This document shows positions 47,470-58,191 of a DNA stretch of 64,000 bases, piece after piece. The translations under genes were made by a program, and so were the position numbers. The stretch covers positions 2,232,001 through 2,296,000 of the forward strand of contig JAKSGN010000033.1 in the NCBI GenBank assembly GCA_024180945.1, in the 5' to 3' direction. Numbering within the stretch: the stretch's first letter is position 1; every line of letters starts with the position of its first letter. This DNA comes from Macrophomina tecta. Its lineage: Eukaryota; Ascomycota; Dothideomycetes; Botryosphaeriales; Botryosphaeriaceae. The notes under the pieces were generated by a model, which had not been told where the DNA came from, made no database searches, and was given only the letters and a program-made list of their open reading frames with translations.

Positions 47470-48142
47470 ATTAACTAGACCGGAATCCTCGGAAGGCGTA
47501 GAACCCGAACTAACGCTAAAAGACCTAATAGACTAGAACGACTCTATAGCATTATTAGCTAAGATATCGCTACGTAAACGCTTTAGCAATCGCCCCTCCT
47601 TAGTATTTTTAGGGTTAATAGAATTTCTAGCCTTACGGGCTGCCTCTAAACGATCTAGCTTCTTAAGGTCCTCGATAGATTATACCTTCTTATTTAATAT
47701 TAGACCCCTACGACGCTATAATAAAATCTTTTACTTATAAGAACGTTCTAAACAAGACGAAGCGGTACGAAGTTTAAACGTTAATTTTAAAATAGTATCT
47801 AGGGCCTCTATCTTATCCGCGGTAACCTTCGTAATAGCACATTCTAGATAAACAACTAAGAAGGAATTAAAATAAGCTAAGCGGAAGTAATAAAAACTTA
47901 TAATTATTTTTCTCTATACTACTAGCGTTATAATAGGTATTACTACAATGAGCGTACTCCCCGTAATACGAATACCTAAAGGTAATATAATATACTATAC
48001 TCTTACTCTTCTCTTCTAGTAAAAGATATCGTGTATAAGAAACTAGTATATCAAGGTCTAAAAGCACGTATAAAGAATTAATTTTCGCACTTAGAAACTT
48101 ATACTTAGCTTATTATTCATCGCGCTTACGTTTAGAAGGCAT
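47467..48142 (-). pseudogene. Antisense accessory gene of Gypsy-1 copy D (two exons, coiled coil)
   Basis: Minus strand. ATG at 48142 is intact (ACGATGCCTTCTAAACG). Exon 1 is 48142-47923 (220 nt), the intron 47922-47856 (67 nt, GTAGTA to CCTTCTTAG, phase 1) and exon 2 47855-47467, with 128 codons before TAG, exactly as in copy E. Only TAA/TAG stops of the RIP kind interrupt it. Exon 1 includes ILVSYTRYLLLEEKSKS and YGEYAHCSNT. Exon 2 reads CAITKVTADKIEALDTIL and later SIEDLKKLDRLEAARKARN, a strong coiled-coil composition. This is the best-preserved copy apart from the stops. Confidence 0.78.
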
Positions 48143-48246
48143 CGTGGAAAAAACTTATAAAAGAATAAAGAAAAAAGACAGTAAGAACCTAAGATATAGA
48201 TAAATAGATAAATCTTCGGGCCGAAGATTCTTAAAGAGGGGAATAG

Positions 48247-49036
48247 TATTACGAACCCTAGAGGAATAAGGGCTTTATAGCCCTACGAATAGAAAGCCCG
48301 TACGAAAAAAGATACCGCAGGGGCTAAGAATTTATAAAAATAGTAGAGCCGCAACGTCGGCGCACCCGTATAGAAAAAATAGCCTCGAGGGAGAATGGCG
48401 CGTACGGACCTAGATAAGGTAGTAGCGAAAGCCCGTATAAGAACGACGCCTATATAATATAGTAAGATTACGGGAATACCGACTAGGTTAAACTCTTATA
48501 GAGGAAAAATATCCCTAAAGAAAGAATTATAAATCCTAGAAACTAGCTTTAGGCTAAGAGAAACGGACGAAAGAAAGTCGAATAACTTATATAATCTAAG
48601 AAACGATAGTCTAGCGGTATAATACTTTCTTAACTAATATAAAAGTCGAATTCTAGGAAATAGGCTTTAGCGCCTATATTACATAAGGTCTATACGATCT
48701 ACTTATAGATCGAAAGCCTTAACATTAATCTAACTCTTAGATTAATCTAATATTACGACTAATCTAATAGTCGTTCTAATTCCTAGATTATTATAGCTTT
48801 TCTATAGTATATAGAATATACTTATTAGGTAGTACTTTAATCTTTATAGTTAACTTAAAGTTCTAATATAACCCTATTAGAGGTAATAAGCCTAACGCAT
48901 ACCATGTATTAATATATTACGTAATTACTACTATTGTTCTAATTCTTTATTCTTTTCTTATTCTTTAAGGTAAACCCTTTAGCTATCTAACCCTACTAGG
49001 CGATTCTAAAGCCTAGTAGAAGAGGCCGCCATTATA
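48247..49036 (+). repeat. 3' LTR of Gypsy-1 copy D
   Basis: 790 bp, from TATTACGAACCC to GCCGCCATTATA; pairs with 31943-32732. Confidence 0.92.
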
Positions 49037-50446
49037 ATAAGCTAAATTATTTAGAATAGTCTTTACTAAAAGTCTATAGCCTAGTTTTTTTTAGATTTAG
49101 ACTAAATCCATAGACTTTATAGCTAGAAAACTAGATAAACTAAGAAATAGAGCCCGTACTAGGCTATACCCCACCTAGTAGGTAGGCCCGAGGGCCTAAG
49201 CTAAGTCTACTCCTTCTAAGCACCTTATACCTACCTAGAGATTAACCTCCTAGAATAAAATAAAACTTTTAGATAAGAAACTAGTATAGTTTCTAAGTAA
49301 TTTTTACTAAGAAATACTAGTACTAGAGTTATTTATTTAAGAGTTATTAAATTCTAGTTAAATTACTATAATTCTAAGATTAACTAGTCTATTAATGAAA
49401 TTATATTTATTTTAGAGCTATATAAGAAGTATTATCTTAAATAAAATAAGTTTAAGCTATTCTAATCTGTAAGCTAAGAATTTAACTATATTATAATCTT
49501 ATTTACTATTTTTAGAAAATATCTTAAATAGCCTAGTTATAAACTATATATTATATAGCTTAAAAATATTCTAGAGTCTCTTAATAAGGCTTAAGAAATT
49601 AAGAATCTAGAAAATAAGATTAAAATCTTAGAATATAATATTTCTAAGAAACTATATAACTTTCTACTATTTTTTACTAAGAAAAAAGCTAATAAACTAC
49701 TCTTATACTAATATATTAACTATATAATTAAACTAAAGAAAGATAAAAAAGCTCTCTTTAGCCCCCTTTATAAAATATTTAATTTAGAATTAAAAGCTCT
49801 AAGACTCTACTTTAATAAAAATCTAAAAAAAAGCTTTATTTAATTTTTATATTTCTTAAGTACGTTTTCTATTATTATTATTAAGAAACTAGATAGAGAA
49901 TTAAAATTCTATATTAACTACTATAGTTTAAATATTATAACTAAAAAAACTAATATCTATTATCTTTAATAGATAAAAGTCTAAGAAGATTAAATAATAC
50001 TAAGTACTTTATAAAACTTAATCTAAGGGATATCTTTAATCTTATAAAAATTTAAAAAGGCGATATGTCTTTAATAATCTTTTATATCTACTATAGTCTA
50101 TTTAAATATTTTATTATATCTTTTAGTTTAACTAATATATCTACTATATATTAGTAGTTTATTAATAATATACTAAGAGAATATCTAAACTAATTTCTTA
50201 TTATCTTTATAAGTAATATATTAATCTATTTAAATAATCTTAAAAAATATAAGAAATAAGTTTGCTAAGTCTTAGATAAACTAAGAGTTACTAATTTATT
50301 TATTAATAAAAAAAAGCGAATTCTATACTATATAAATAATCTTTTTAGAATTTATTATTATTATAGATAAAATCTTTATAGATTTAGCTAAGATTAAAAT
50401 TATTTTAAATTAGAAAATTTTTAAAACTATTAAAAACTTATAGTTC

Positions 50447-51056
50447 TATTAAATATTAATAAGTAAGCTTATATAAGCGTAGCTTATTAATATATTACCT
50501 TAGGTATTAGAATACTATCTAAGGTATATAACGAATATACCTTGGAGTTATAGTAGTGGCAACCTACGGTAGCAAACCACGGTAGTAAACTAAGGTAATA
50601 AAATTTACTACCCCATCTTACTAACTAATAACTAAACGGGTATAGCCCCTACTAAAATTTCTTTTATATAATATAAAAGTTCAATCATTTCCAATTATTA
50701 TAATATAAAAATTATATAAAACGGATAAGGATTAGGGCTAGAATCTTATTTCTTATAAATTATCCTCGTTGGATTTCTAATATAGTAAATCTAGAAGGAT
50801 CTACTTATAAGAAATAAGTATATATAAGGAGCTTTAGATAGTACTATAGTTCCGCTCTTTAAGACGTATAATACTTATAAACGGGATATAAGCTAATAAA
50901 AGCTTTATTTTATCTTTTATCTCTCCTCTTATTCTTTCTTTATTAAATCTTCTATCTACTTCTCTCTTAGAGAGTTATCTCCTTCCGACTACTTACTAGG
51001 CTATATTATTTATAATATAGCTTAGTAATTCTCTATCTAAGCCTTAGCGCTTTATA
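50447..51056 (+). mobile_element. Solo LTR, 610 bp, in the Gypsy-3 copy
   Basis: From TATTAAATATTAATAAG to TTAGCGCTTTATA with the perfect duplication AGTTC (50442-50446 and 51057-51061). It is the same family as the minus-strand LTR at 55632-56253. It contains a TATATATAAGGAGC promoter-like sequence near 50820 and 13-bp units of the GGTAGTAAAC kind near 50570. Moderately RIP-mutated. Confidence 0.9.
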
Positions 51057-51472
51057 AGTTCTTTTTTAAATTTACTAACTTTTACTAATAGTTTATTAAA
51101 GGCTATTTATATATTATATAGTCTTTATTTAAGCTACTAAGGAAGAATTTACTCTTTATATAAACTAAAAAATAAGTAGATATCTTTTAGTCTTTTAAAT
51201 AAGTATTTATATTTAAGTCTATACTAAGATACTTTAATCTGACTCTAGAAATAATTCTAGAAATAAATACTTTAGACTTTATTATATTTAAAATCCTTAG
51301 CTAATAGGTATAATATCTATATAATAAAAGACTTTTATACTCTATAGTCTATTACTCTAGAAAAATAATACCTATAAAGTAAAACTATAGTAAAAAAGAT
51401 AAAAAACTACTAGTAATAATAAAAAGTCCTAAGAAATTTAAATCTAAAGTAATTAATTTAAAATAAATCTTT

Positions 51473-51741
51473 TATAATAGTAGCCTCTTCTACTAGACTT
51501 TAAAATTATCTAGTAGAATTAGATAGCTATAGAGTTTACTTTAAAAGATAAAAGAAAAGTAAAGATTTAAAATAAAAATAGTAATTATATAATATATTAA
51601 TACGTAGTATACGCTAGACTTATTATTTCTAATAAATTTATATTAGAATTTTAAGTTAACTATAAAAATTAAGGTATTATCTAAAAAGTATATTTAGCTA
51701 CTTTAATCTAGCTATATTAATCTAAATTAATATAAATTTTC
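51473..51741 (-). repeat. Partial Gypsy-1-type LTR, rearranged
   Basis: Starts like a minus-strand LTR (TATAATAGTAGCCTCTTC) and follows it to about 51690. It then continues with AGCTACTTTAATCTAGC, which is the plus-strand version of an internal LTR segment, so that piece is inverted or derives from another LTR. It is cut by the pogo element at 51742. Confidence 0.65.
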
Positions 51742-51743
51742 TA

Positions 51744-53599
51744 ACGTGGTTGATAACCGAGCTGCGCATACAACCGAGCTGCGCACCCCACCACCAAAAT
51801 CCATCCTACCTACCTTCAAACGCGATGCATCCACAACACCACACACTGACATCTTCTAACGAAGCGAGAATTAAGCTAGCTATACAATCTCGTAAACGAA
51901 ACGCGTCTTTAAGCGAGCGACGCGCTGCGGCCCTCTACGCCGTTCCCCCAAGTACGCTCCGCAGCCGACGCGGTGGAGCGACCCCCCGACGCGATTGCGA
52001 GGCCAACGGGCGAAAGCTCAGCAAGGAAGAGGAGCTAGTGATAGTTGAGCGTATATTGGACCAGGATTTAAGAGGGTTTCCGCCTACGAAGCTTGCTGTG
52101 CGAGCAATGGCCGATAGGTTGCTAGCAGAGCGGGGTGGCAAGCCAACAGGCAAGCGCTGGGTGGATAACCTCATTAAGCGATCGCCTGCGCTCAGGGTTC
52201 GGATGACACGTTCCTATGATCGCCAGCGAGCCTTGAACGAAGATCCAGAGGTGATTGGCAGGTGGTTCGAGCTGGTGCGCAATATAAAGGCGAAGTATGG
52301 CATCCTTGATGAAGACAGCTACAACTTTGACGAGACTGGCTTTATGATGGGTGTAATCTCGACGCGGTACGTGGTTACAGGCTCAGAAGAACGCTGCGGC
52401 AAAGCGAAATTAGTGCAGCCAGGCGATCGCGAGTGGACCACCGCGATTGAGTGTATCTGTGCCGACGGCTCTGTGATTCCCCCCTTCATCATCTTCGCAG
52501 GCAAGAAGCACATCTCCACCTGGTACCAGGACGGCCTCGTGCCCGAGGATTGGCCTATTGGAGTCACCGAGAACGGCTGGACGACCAACGAGCTCGGAGT
52601 CGAGTGGTTAAAGCATTTTAACGCGCATACAAAGTCGCGTACCGTGGGCACGCACCGGCTGCTCATAATCGACGGTCACGAGAGCCACAACTCGCAGGAT
52701 TTCCAGGATCTCTGTAGGGAGAACAGGATTATCGCTCTCTGTATGCCCCCACACGCGTCGCACCTATTGCAGCCACTTGATGTGGGTTGCTATTCGCCGT
52801 TGAAGCGCGCGTACGGTGATGAGATCTCGGCCTTGGCGCGCAGGCACGTCACCCATATCTCTAAGACCGAGTTCCTCCCAGCCTTCAGGGCAGCTCACGA
52901 CCGGGTTTTTAAGAAGGAGAACATCCTTGCAAGCTTTAGAGGCGCTGGGCTAGTCCCACTAGACCCAGACGCGGTGCTATCCAAGCTTGATGTGAAGCTT
53001 CGTACGCCAACGCCACCTGCCCTAGAGACCACCCCTTGGGAGCCCAAAACACCGCGCACTCTTCACGAAGTAGACTTCCAATCAGCCTTTGTCCTTAATA
53101 AGATTCCGCCTCCTGCAGGTTCTTCGCCAAGTTCCTTGAAAGAAGCTGTGGTTCAGCTAACAAAAGGCACTATAGCGATGGCACACGAACTGGTGTTGTT
53201 GCGCGCCGAAATCACAGACTTGCGGGAGGCCAATAAGACTCTAACCAAGCGGAAATCAGGCAAGAGGAAGTATATCCAGACTAGAGGGTCGTTGACGGCA
53301 GAGGAGGCAGCTGAATTGATGGCTCCTAGCAACGTAGGTGGGCGGGATGAGGGTGGGGAGTCTTCGAAGAGGGCGCGCACGGGTGGGGATGCGACACAAC
53401 AAAGGCGCTGCGGGCGCTGCGGTATGCTAGGACACAATTTGCGTACCTGCAAGCTAGATACTAATGAATTTAAAAATTCTAAATAAACTTGTTGCATTGC
53501 AATAGCTTGTTGTAGTGTTGAGATATTAGCCTGCAAAGTCGCGCGGCATTGGTAGGGTGCGCAGCTCGGTTGTATGCGCAGCTCGGTTATCAACCACGT
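51744..53599 (+). mobile_element. pogo/Fot1-like DNA transposon, apparently intact
   Basis: 1,856-bp element with perfect-looking 45-bp terminal inverted repeats (51744-51788 and 53555-53599) starting ACGTGGTTGATAACC, flanked by TA (51742-51743 and 53600-53601). Each terminal repeat holds AACCGAGCTGCGCA twice, 17 bp apart, which are likely transposase-binding sites. It shows no RIP damage although everything around it is RIP-mutated. Terminal repeats, target and transposase are all present, so it may be mobile. Confidence 0.96.
51825..53486 (+). CDS. pogo/Fot1-like DDE transposase with C-terminal zinc knuckle, 553 aa
   Basis: Cuts and rejoins the element at TA sites in the nucleus. The first ATG is at 51825 (CGCGATGC); the frame is open 25 codons further upstream, but only from a TTG inside the terminal repeat, so I chose the ATG. 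An N-terminal helix-turn-helix part comes first, then a CENP-B-type DNA-binding region (about residues 65-140, with GFPPTK and RADRLLAER-like sequence). The catalytic domain has D169 (NFDETGF), D283 (IIDGHESH) and D319 (HLLQPLDVG), giving DD35D spacing typical of Fot/pogo transposases. A basic region (KRKSGKRKY) precedes a CCHC zinc knuckle C529-x2-C532-x4-H537-x4-C542. The length is normal for the family (Fot1 is about 540 aa). No stops or frameshifts. Confidence 0.95.
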   Translation: MHPQHHTLTSSNEARIKLAIQSRKRNASLSERRAAALYAVPPSTLRSRRGGATPRRDCEANGRKLSKEEELVIVERILDQDLRGFPPTKLAVRAMADRLLAERGGKPTGKRWVDNLIKRSPALRVRMTRSYDRQRALNEDPEVIGRWFELVRNIKAKYGILDEDSYNFDETGFMMGVISTRYVVTGSEERCGKAKLVQPGDREWTTAIECICADGSVIPPFIIFAGKKHISTWYQDGLVPEDWPIGVTENGWTTNELGVEWLKHFNAHTKSRTVGTHRLLIIDGHESHNSQDFQDLCRENRIIALCMPPHASHLLQPLDVGCYSPLKRAYGDEISALARRHVTHISKTEFLPAFRAAHDRVFKKENILASFRGAGLVPLDPDAVLSKLDVKLRTPTPPALETTPWEPKTPRTLHEVDFQSAFVLNKIPPPAGSSPSSLKEAVVQLTKGTIAMAHELVLLRAEITDLREANKTLTKRKSGKRKYIQTRGSLTAEEAAELMAPSNVGGRDEGGESSKRARTGGDATQQRRCGRCGMLGHNLRTCKLDTNEFKNSK

Positions 53600-53601
53600 T
53601 A

Positions 53602-54600
53602 GCTAAGTTTAATATATAAAAAGTATAAAAAGATATTTAATTATAAACTAGTATTTATTAAGAAACTAAAAAGACTTAAAAAGAAAAATTATAATAAATA
53701 ATATATAGCTAGCGAGAATATACTAATTCTAAAGTATTTTTAAAGTTTTTTTATTTTTAAGGGTTTTTTAAGTTTTAAGAATTCTTTACTTAGTTTAATA
53801 GCTAGAATTATATTTCTATCTAAAACTAAGTTATAAATAGATTTATTCTTCTAGAGTAATCTTATTTTTATAAAAGATTAGAATTCTAGTAATAGAATTC
53901 TATAATAAAATCTAAATATATATTATTTTTAAATATTTACTAGTTATTCTCGTTTTTATATTCTTTTTATTTAATAAGATATTTAAGCTAATATTTAAAC
54001 TATTTATAGTTTAAAATTTTTTTAACTAGATACTAGTCTTTTTTAATATTAAAATTTTCTAGTATAATTTCTTTTTAAGTTTTTAGAATAGTAGTATTTT
54101 CTAGTACTAGCTTAAGTATTACTATATAAAAGATAAAATATATTTATATATTAAATAATTTAAGTTAATATATAACTTCTCTAAGTTTTTCTATAATCTT
54201 AAATAGACTAATCTTCTTAAAATATAATTTATTACTTAGTCTCTTTAATTTAATATTTTTTATAAAAAGATATATTTTATTTTCTTTTTTAAAGTTTAGT
54301 ACTACCTAGTACCATCTATTATAGTATTTAGATATTATAATTTATATATATTTAAAATTAAAACTAATAGCTTTATATAATTCTTTTAGCTATTTAGTTT
54401 TAAGAATATCTTTCTAAGCTAGTTTTTTATTTAAAATAGCTTTTTTATATATATCTAGTTTAAATCTATAGTTAGTAAAAAATAGAAATATATTAGTTAA
54501 CTCTAATACTATTATTAGAAAAATAAATACTTAATTTCTTACTAAAATAGTAAGTCTTAGTACTTTTTACTTAGAAATTAGATATCTAATTCTCGTTATA
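53602..54600 (-). pseudogene. Strongly RIP-mutated Gypsy 3' region, minus strand
   Basis: Corresponds to the integrase C-terminus and chromodomain of copy E (about 9950-10560) in the same orientation. YLIK.KEYKNENN is readable near 53950 and the segment near 54110-54340 aligns with 10190-10420. A plus-strand frame near 53640-53700 (IKKLKRLKKKN) may be the end of another antisense accessory gene. GC content is lower than in copies A-E, so it has passed through more RIP. Ends uncertain. Confidence 0.6.
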
Positions 54601-54639
54601 AAATTTTTAAACTTATTTAAATAAGAGTAGTAAGTGCCT

Positions 54640-55240
54640 AAGCTACTCTTTTTAAAGTACTTTATTATATAATAAAATACTCTATATATATAATTTAAAG
54701 AAAAATTTACTTATATAGAAAAAATAATAGTTCTTACTATTATCTAGAGAGTATTTTATTATATAATTAAATAAACTATATATATAATATAAGAATAGAT
54801 TTACTTAAATAAAAAGAATAATAGTTTTTAGTCTTACTAAAATAGTTTATTATATAATAAAATATTCTATATATCTAGTAAAAATTTACTTAGATAAAAA
54901 TAGTAGTAGTTTTTACTCTTATTAAAAGATATTTTATTATATAATAAAATATTTAATATATAAGAAAGTAAATTTACTTTAATAAAAAATAATTATTTTT
55001 ATTCTTACTAGAAAATATTTAGTAGTATAATAAAATATTCTATATATATAAATTAAAGAAGAATTTACTTAAATAAAAAAATAGTAGTTTTTAATATTAC
55101 TAGATATATTTTATTGTGTAATAAAATATTTAACTATATAAGTTAAATAAAACTTCGCCTATCTAAAAATATAAATAATATAAGTTAAAACTACAAAGAG
55201 TATTTTATTATATAAAAAAATAAATATATAATATTTATAT
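54640..55240 (+). repeat. AT-rich minisatellite, about seven units of roughly 90 bp
   Basis: Each unit contains TTATTATATAATAA or a near match (about 54661, 54762, 54845, 54932, 55022, 55112, 55203), followed by an ATAT run and an AAATTTACTT-like stretch. Spacing is 83-101 bp and settles to about 90. The 14-base core is a perfect palindrome. No coding potential. Confidence 0.75.
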
Positions 55241-55631
55241 TATATTATATAATAAAGTATAAATAGTAGAAAAAATATAGATAAAGCTATATATTTATTA
55301 TATTATATAGCTCTCTTAGCTTATAAAAAGTGTGCAGCCTAGATATACTATATAATTAAAACTAATATATATATATTATTTATTAAAAATAATATTAGAC
55401 TTAGTATTTTAGTACTTATTACTCTTTATTTTTTTCTATTAGTACGTTTTATCTAATAGTAATTACTAATATAATAATTAATTTACTTTTAACTTTATTT
55501 TCTACTATTACGCTTTAGTTATAAGTAGCTATAATATTCTTTTTAATATTACTAATATCTATACTAAATATAGTACTATATGCAATAGTTAAATATATAT
55601 TATATTAATAAATAAATATATAATATAATAA
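55241..55631. other. AT-rich DNA, nothing recognised
   Basis: Very AT-rich, no open frame, and no repeat that I could pair with other parts of the window. It may contain the left end of the Copia element at 56254. Confidence 0.4.
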
Positions 55632-56253
55632 TATAAAGTGCTAAGGCTTAGATAGAGGATTACTAAGCTATATTATAAATAATAAAGCCTAGTAAGTAGT
55701 TAAAAAAATAATTCTCTAAAAAAAAATAAATAAAAGATTTTATAAAGAAGAATAAGAGAAAAGATAAAAATATAAAATAAAGTTTTTATTTACTTATATC
55801 TTATTTATTAGTATTACGCATCTTAAAGAGCGAAGCTATAGTATTATCTAAAGTTCTTTATATATAGGTATTTCTTATATAATTAGATTCTTCTAGATAT
55901 ACTATATTAGAAATCTAATAAGAATAATTTATAAAAAATAAGATTCTAGCTCTAATTTTTATTTATTTTATATAATTCTTATATTATAATAATAGGAAAT
56001 AATTAAACTTTTATAATATATAAAAAGAGTTTTAGTAGGGGCTATACACGTTTAGTTACTAGTTAGTAAAATATAGTAGTAAATTTTACTACCTTAGTTT
56101 ACTACTATAGTTTACTACTATAGTTTACTACTATAGTTTACTACTACTATAACTTCTAGGTATATTTATTATATACCTTAGGTAGTATTATAATATCTAA
56201 GGTAATATATTAATAAGCTATACTTATATAAGCTTACTTATTAATATTTAATA
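55632..56253 (-). mobile_element. Solo LTR, 622 bp, minus strand
   Basis: Reverse-complement homologue of 50447-51056, from TATAAAGTGCTAAGG to TTATTAATATTTAATA. The flanks AATAA (55627-55631) and GATAA (56254-56258) differ by one base. It carries an expanded 13-bp repeat at 56098-56147. Confidence 0.82.
56098..56147 (+). repeat. 13-bp tandem repeat inside the solo LTR
   Basis: TTTACTACTATAG occurs three times exactly (56098, 56111, 56124), followed by a partial fourth. The related LTR at 50447 has fewer and less regular units. Confidence 0.85.
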
Positions 56254-58191
56254 GATAATAGGCTAAATATATATAATATAATAATAGATTTTAAATCTAT
56301 AATATAAATATCGCTAGCTATCTATAATATAGTTATAATAATAATCTACGCCGTTTTAAAAACTTATAAACTTGTTACTCTCCACACTTTATAGAGCTAG
56401 TAGTAATGTAATTACTAGCTAGTATAAATAGACCTTAAGAATAATAAGTTATTAATTATATTTAGCCTTAGAATACCTAGACCTAAGGACTAAAATATTT
56501 ATTTTAAGCCGAATTTAAGTTAGTTATAAATAAGGCTTTGGTATTACTTAGTACTATTATAAGGTATATCTTTTACCTATAAATAGTACTAAAGTTATTA
56601 TTAAATAGACTAAGGAGAAAATCTTTTTTCTTAGCTAACTTATTCTTATTAGTCTTTAATCTATTTTAAAGCTAATAAAATTATCTAATAGCTGTATTCT
56701 TTAAAGAAGATTTAGAATAAGAAGCTATTTTAATATATATAAGACCTATATATTCTAGGAAAAGAGGGAACTCCTAGTATATAAGATATAAGATATTCTA
56801 TAAAGAACTAATTAAGTAGTTAATTAGATCTGCTATAAGAGGGTTTATATATCTATAAAATAGCCAATTCTATACTTAAAATTTCTAAGCTCTAAGGGAG
56901 CTCTAACTAGGATTTATAATCTATTAGAATAGAATCTATTCTAATAGAAAAAGAGTACTATAATATAATAACCTTTATAGTAACTAAATTAAGTTCTACT
57001 AAGGCTAAATAAGCTTCTAAAATATCTACTTTAATTAAACTAAGCCTTAGTAATAGCCCTTTACTATAAATAAAAGATATAAGAGATTCTAGAGAATTAT
57101 AAATAGCTCTAAAGAATTTATATAAGCTATATAGCTTTAGTAGCGAGTTTCTTATTATAAAGAAACTAATTAATACTACGCTAGCTAAAAAAAGAGAAAT
57201 CTAGAAGCGTATTTATAAGAAATAAAGTATTTAACTAATACTCTTATCTCTAGAAATATTTAGTTACTAGATAAGTTTATAGCTAGTTTAGTACTAAGTA
57301 ATCTATCTAAGAATTACGAGTAAATCATAGCTATAATTATATAGTAAATTTAGTTTTCTAATAACCTAGTATTAGAGGATATCTTCGTATAACTAATAAA
57401 TAAAGAACGCTGGCTTAAAGACACTAGAACCTTTAATAAACTAAAAATAAATATATAAAAATATTTCTTAATATATCTAAATTTAATAAAAATAAAGGTT
57501 CTAAAGCTAAGTATTCGTAATATAATAAATCTAGCTATAAGAAAGATAAATACTAGATAATAATAAAAAAAATGGCTATAATAACTAGTCTATAAATAAT
57601 ATAAATAATAATAATAAGAAAGATAATTTTAAATTAGAATTAAGCCTTATAATTAAAGAATCTCTTAAGAAGGTATATATTCTTAATACTAAAAATAGTA
57701 AATCGTAGATTTTAGATTCTAGAGCTACTACCTATATTTATACTTATTTAAATTTATTTAAGGAGCTAAATAATACTTCTATAGATATTAAATAAGATAA
57801 GGGTAATAGCTAAATAAAAATAAAAAAGTAGGCTATATAAATATCTACTTTCTAAATACTAATAAAAAAGCCTATATAAATAATATTCTATTAGTTTTAG
57901 AAATAGAAGTTAACTTACTTTCTCTTTCTAAGATAGTAGAGAAAGGCTTTAAGATTAATTTTAAGCTAAATTAACTTAAGATCTATTATTCTAGTAATAA
58001 GTTATTTACTAGGGGGATTTATATAAATAGCTTACCTATACTAAATTCTAAGTATCTAGACTATACTACGAGTAATATTAAGCCCGTATATAATACTATC
58101 TAGTATAAATATCTTAGATATATAGAAAATAAAGCCCTAGAATATCTTTCTAAAGTTATAGAAGAAATTATCCTAGAAAATTATAATAATA
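56254..58191 (+). mobile_element. Copia-type retrotransposon, 5' half (gag and protease), RIP-mutated
   Basis: Plus strand. A gag-like region runs from about 56500. ILDSRATTYI near 57715 matches the Copia protease motif ILDSGATxH. LLSLSKIVEKGFKI near 57920 matches the conserved segment after the protease, and a degraded GAG-pre-integrase region follows to about 58190. The element is interrupted by the Gypsy-3 copy starting at 58192; its integrase and RT half is not in the window. Many TAG/TAA stops. Confidence 0.7.

Larger units (their letters stand above)
31943..49036 (+). mobile_element. Gypsy-1 copy D, full length, hosting copy C and a solo LTR
   Basis: Complete element with 790-bp LTRs (31943-32732 and 48247-49036) and the perfect target duplication ATAAG (31938-31942 and 49037-49041). 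Its 5' leader is split by copy C (32778-41019), and its gag region by an unrelated solo LTR (42647-43118). It is inserted in the LTR of a Gypsy-3 copy. Heavily RIP-mutated except for one patch (about 46166-46797) nearly identical to copy A. Confidence 0.95.
31876..51472 (+). mobile_element. Gypsy-3 copy, internally deleted, hosting Gypsy-1 copy D
   Basis: Element sequence is at 31876-31942 and 49037-51472; the rest is nested copy D. The start TATTATAAATAATAC (original TGTTA) matches 58192 in the other Gypsy-3 copy. After copy D, the LTR-like sequence continues to about 49330 and then joins directly to sequence equivalent to 60717 in the other copy, so about 2.1 kb (gag and protease) is missing. 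The pol remnant runs to about 51460, with RT (NILIYLN near 50215) and FTNFY near 51070. A 610-bp solo LTR (50447-51056) interrupts it. The right end is approximate. Confidence 0.7.

Noticed and set aside
51750..51824. 25-codon upstream extension of the intact transposase
   Set aside because: It starts at TTG inside the terminal inverted repeat; the ATG at 51825 is the first credible start.
53153..53593. 146-codon minus-strand frame at the end of the intact pogo element
   Set aside because: It begins in the terminal repeat, from a TTG that mirrors the left end, and is antisense to the transposase.
54640..55240. CRISPR-like array
   Set aside because: Units are degenerate, AT-rich and of variable spacing in a fungal genome, with no unique spacers; it is a minisatellite.
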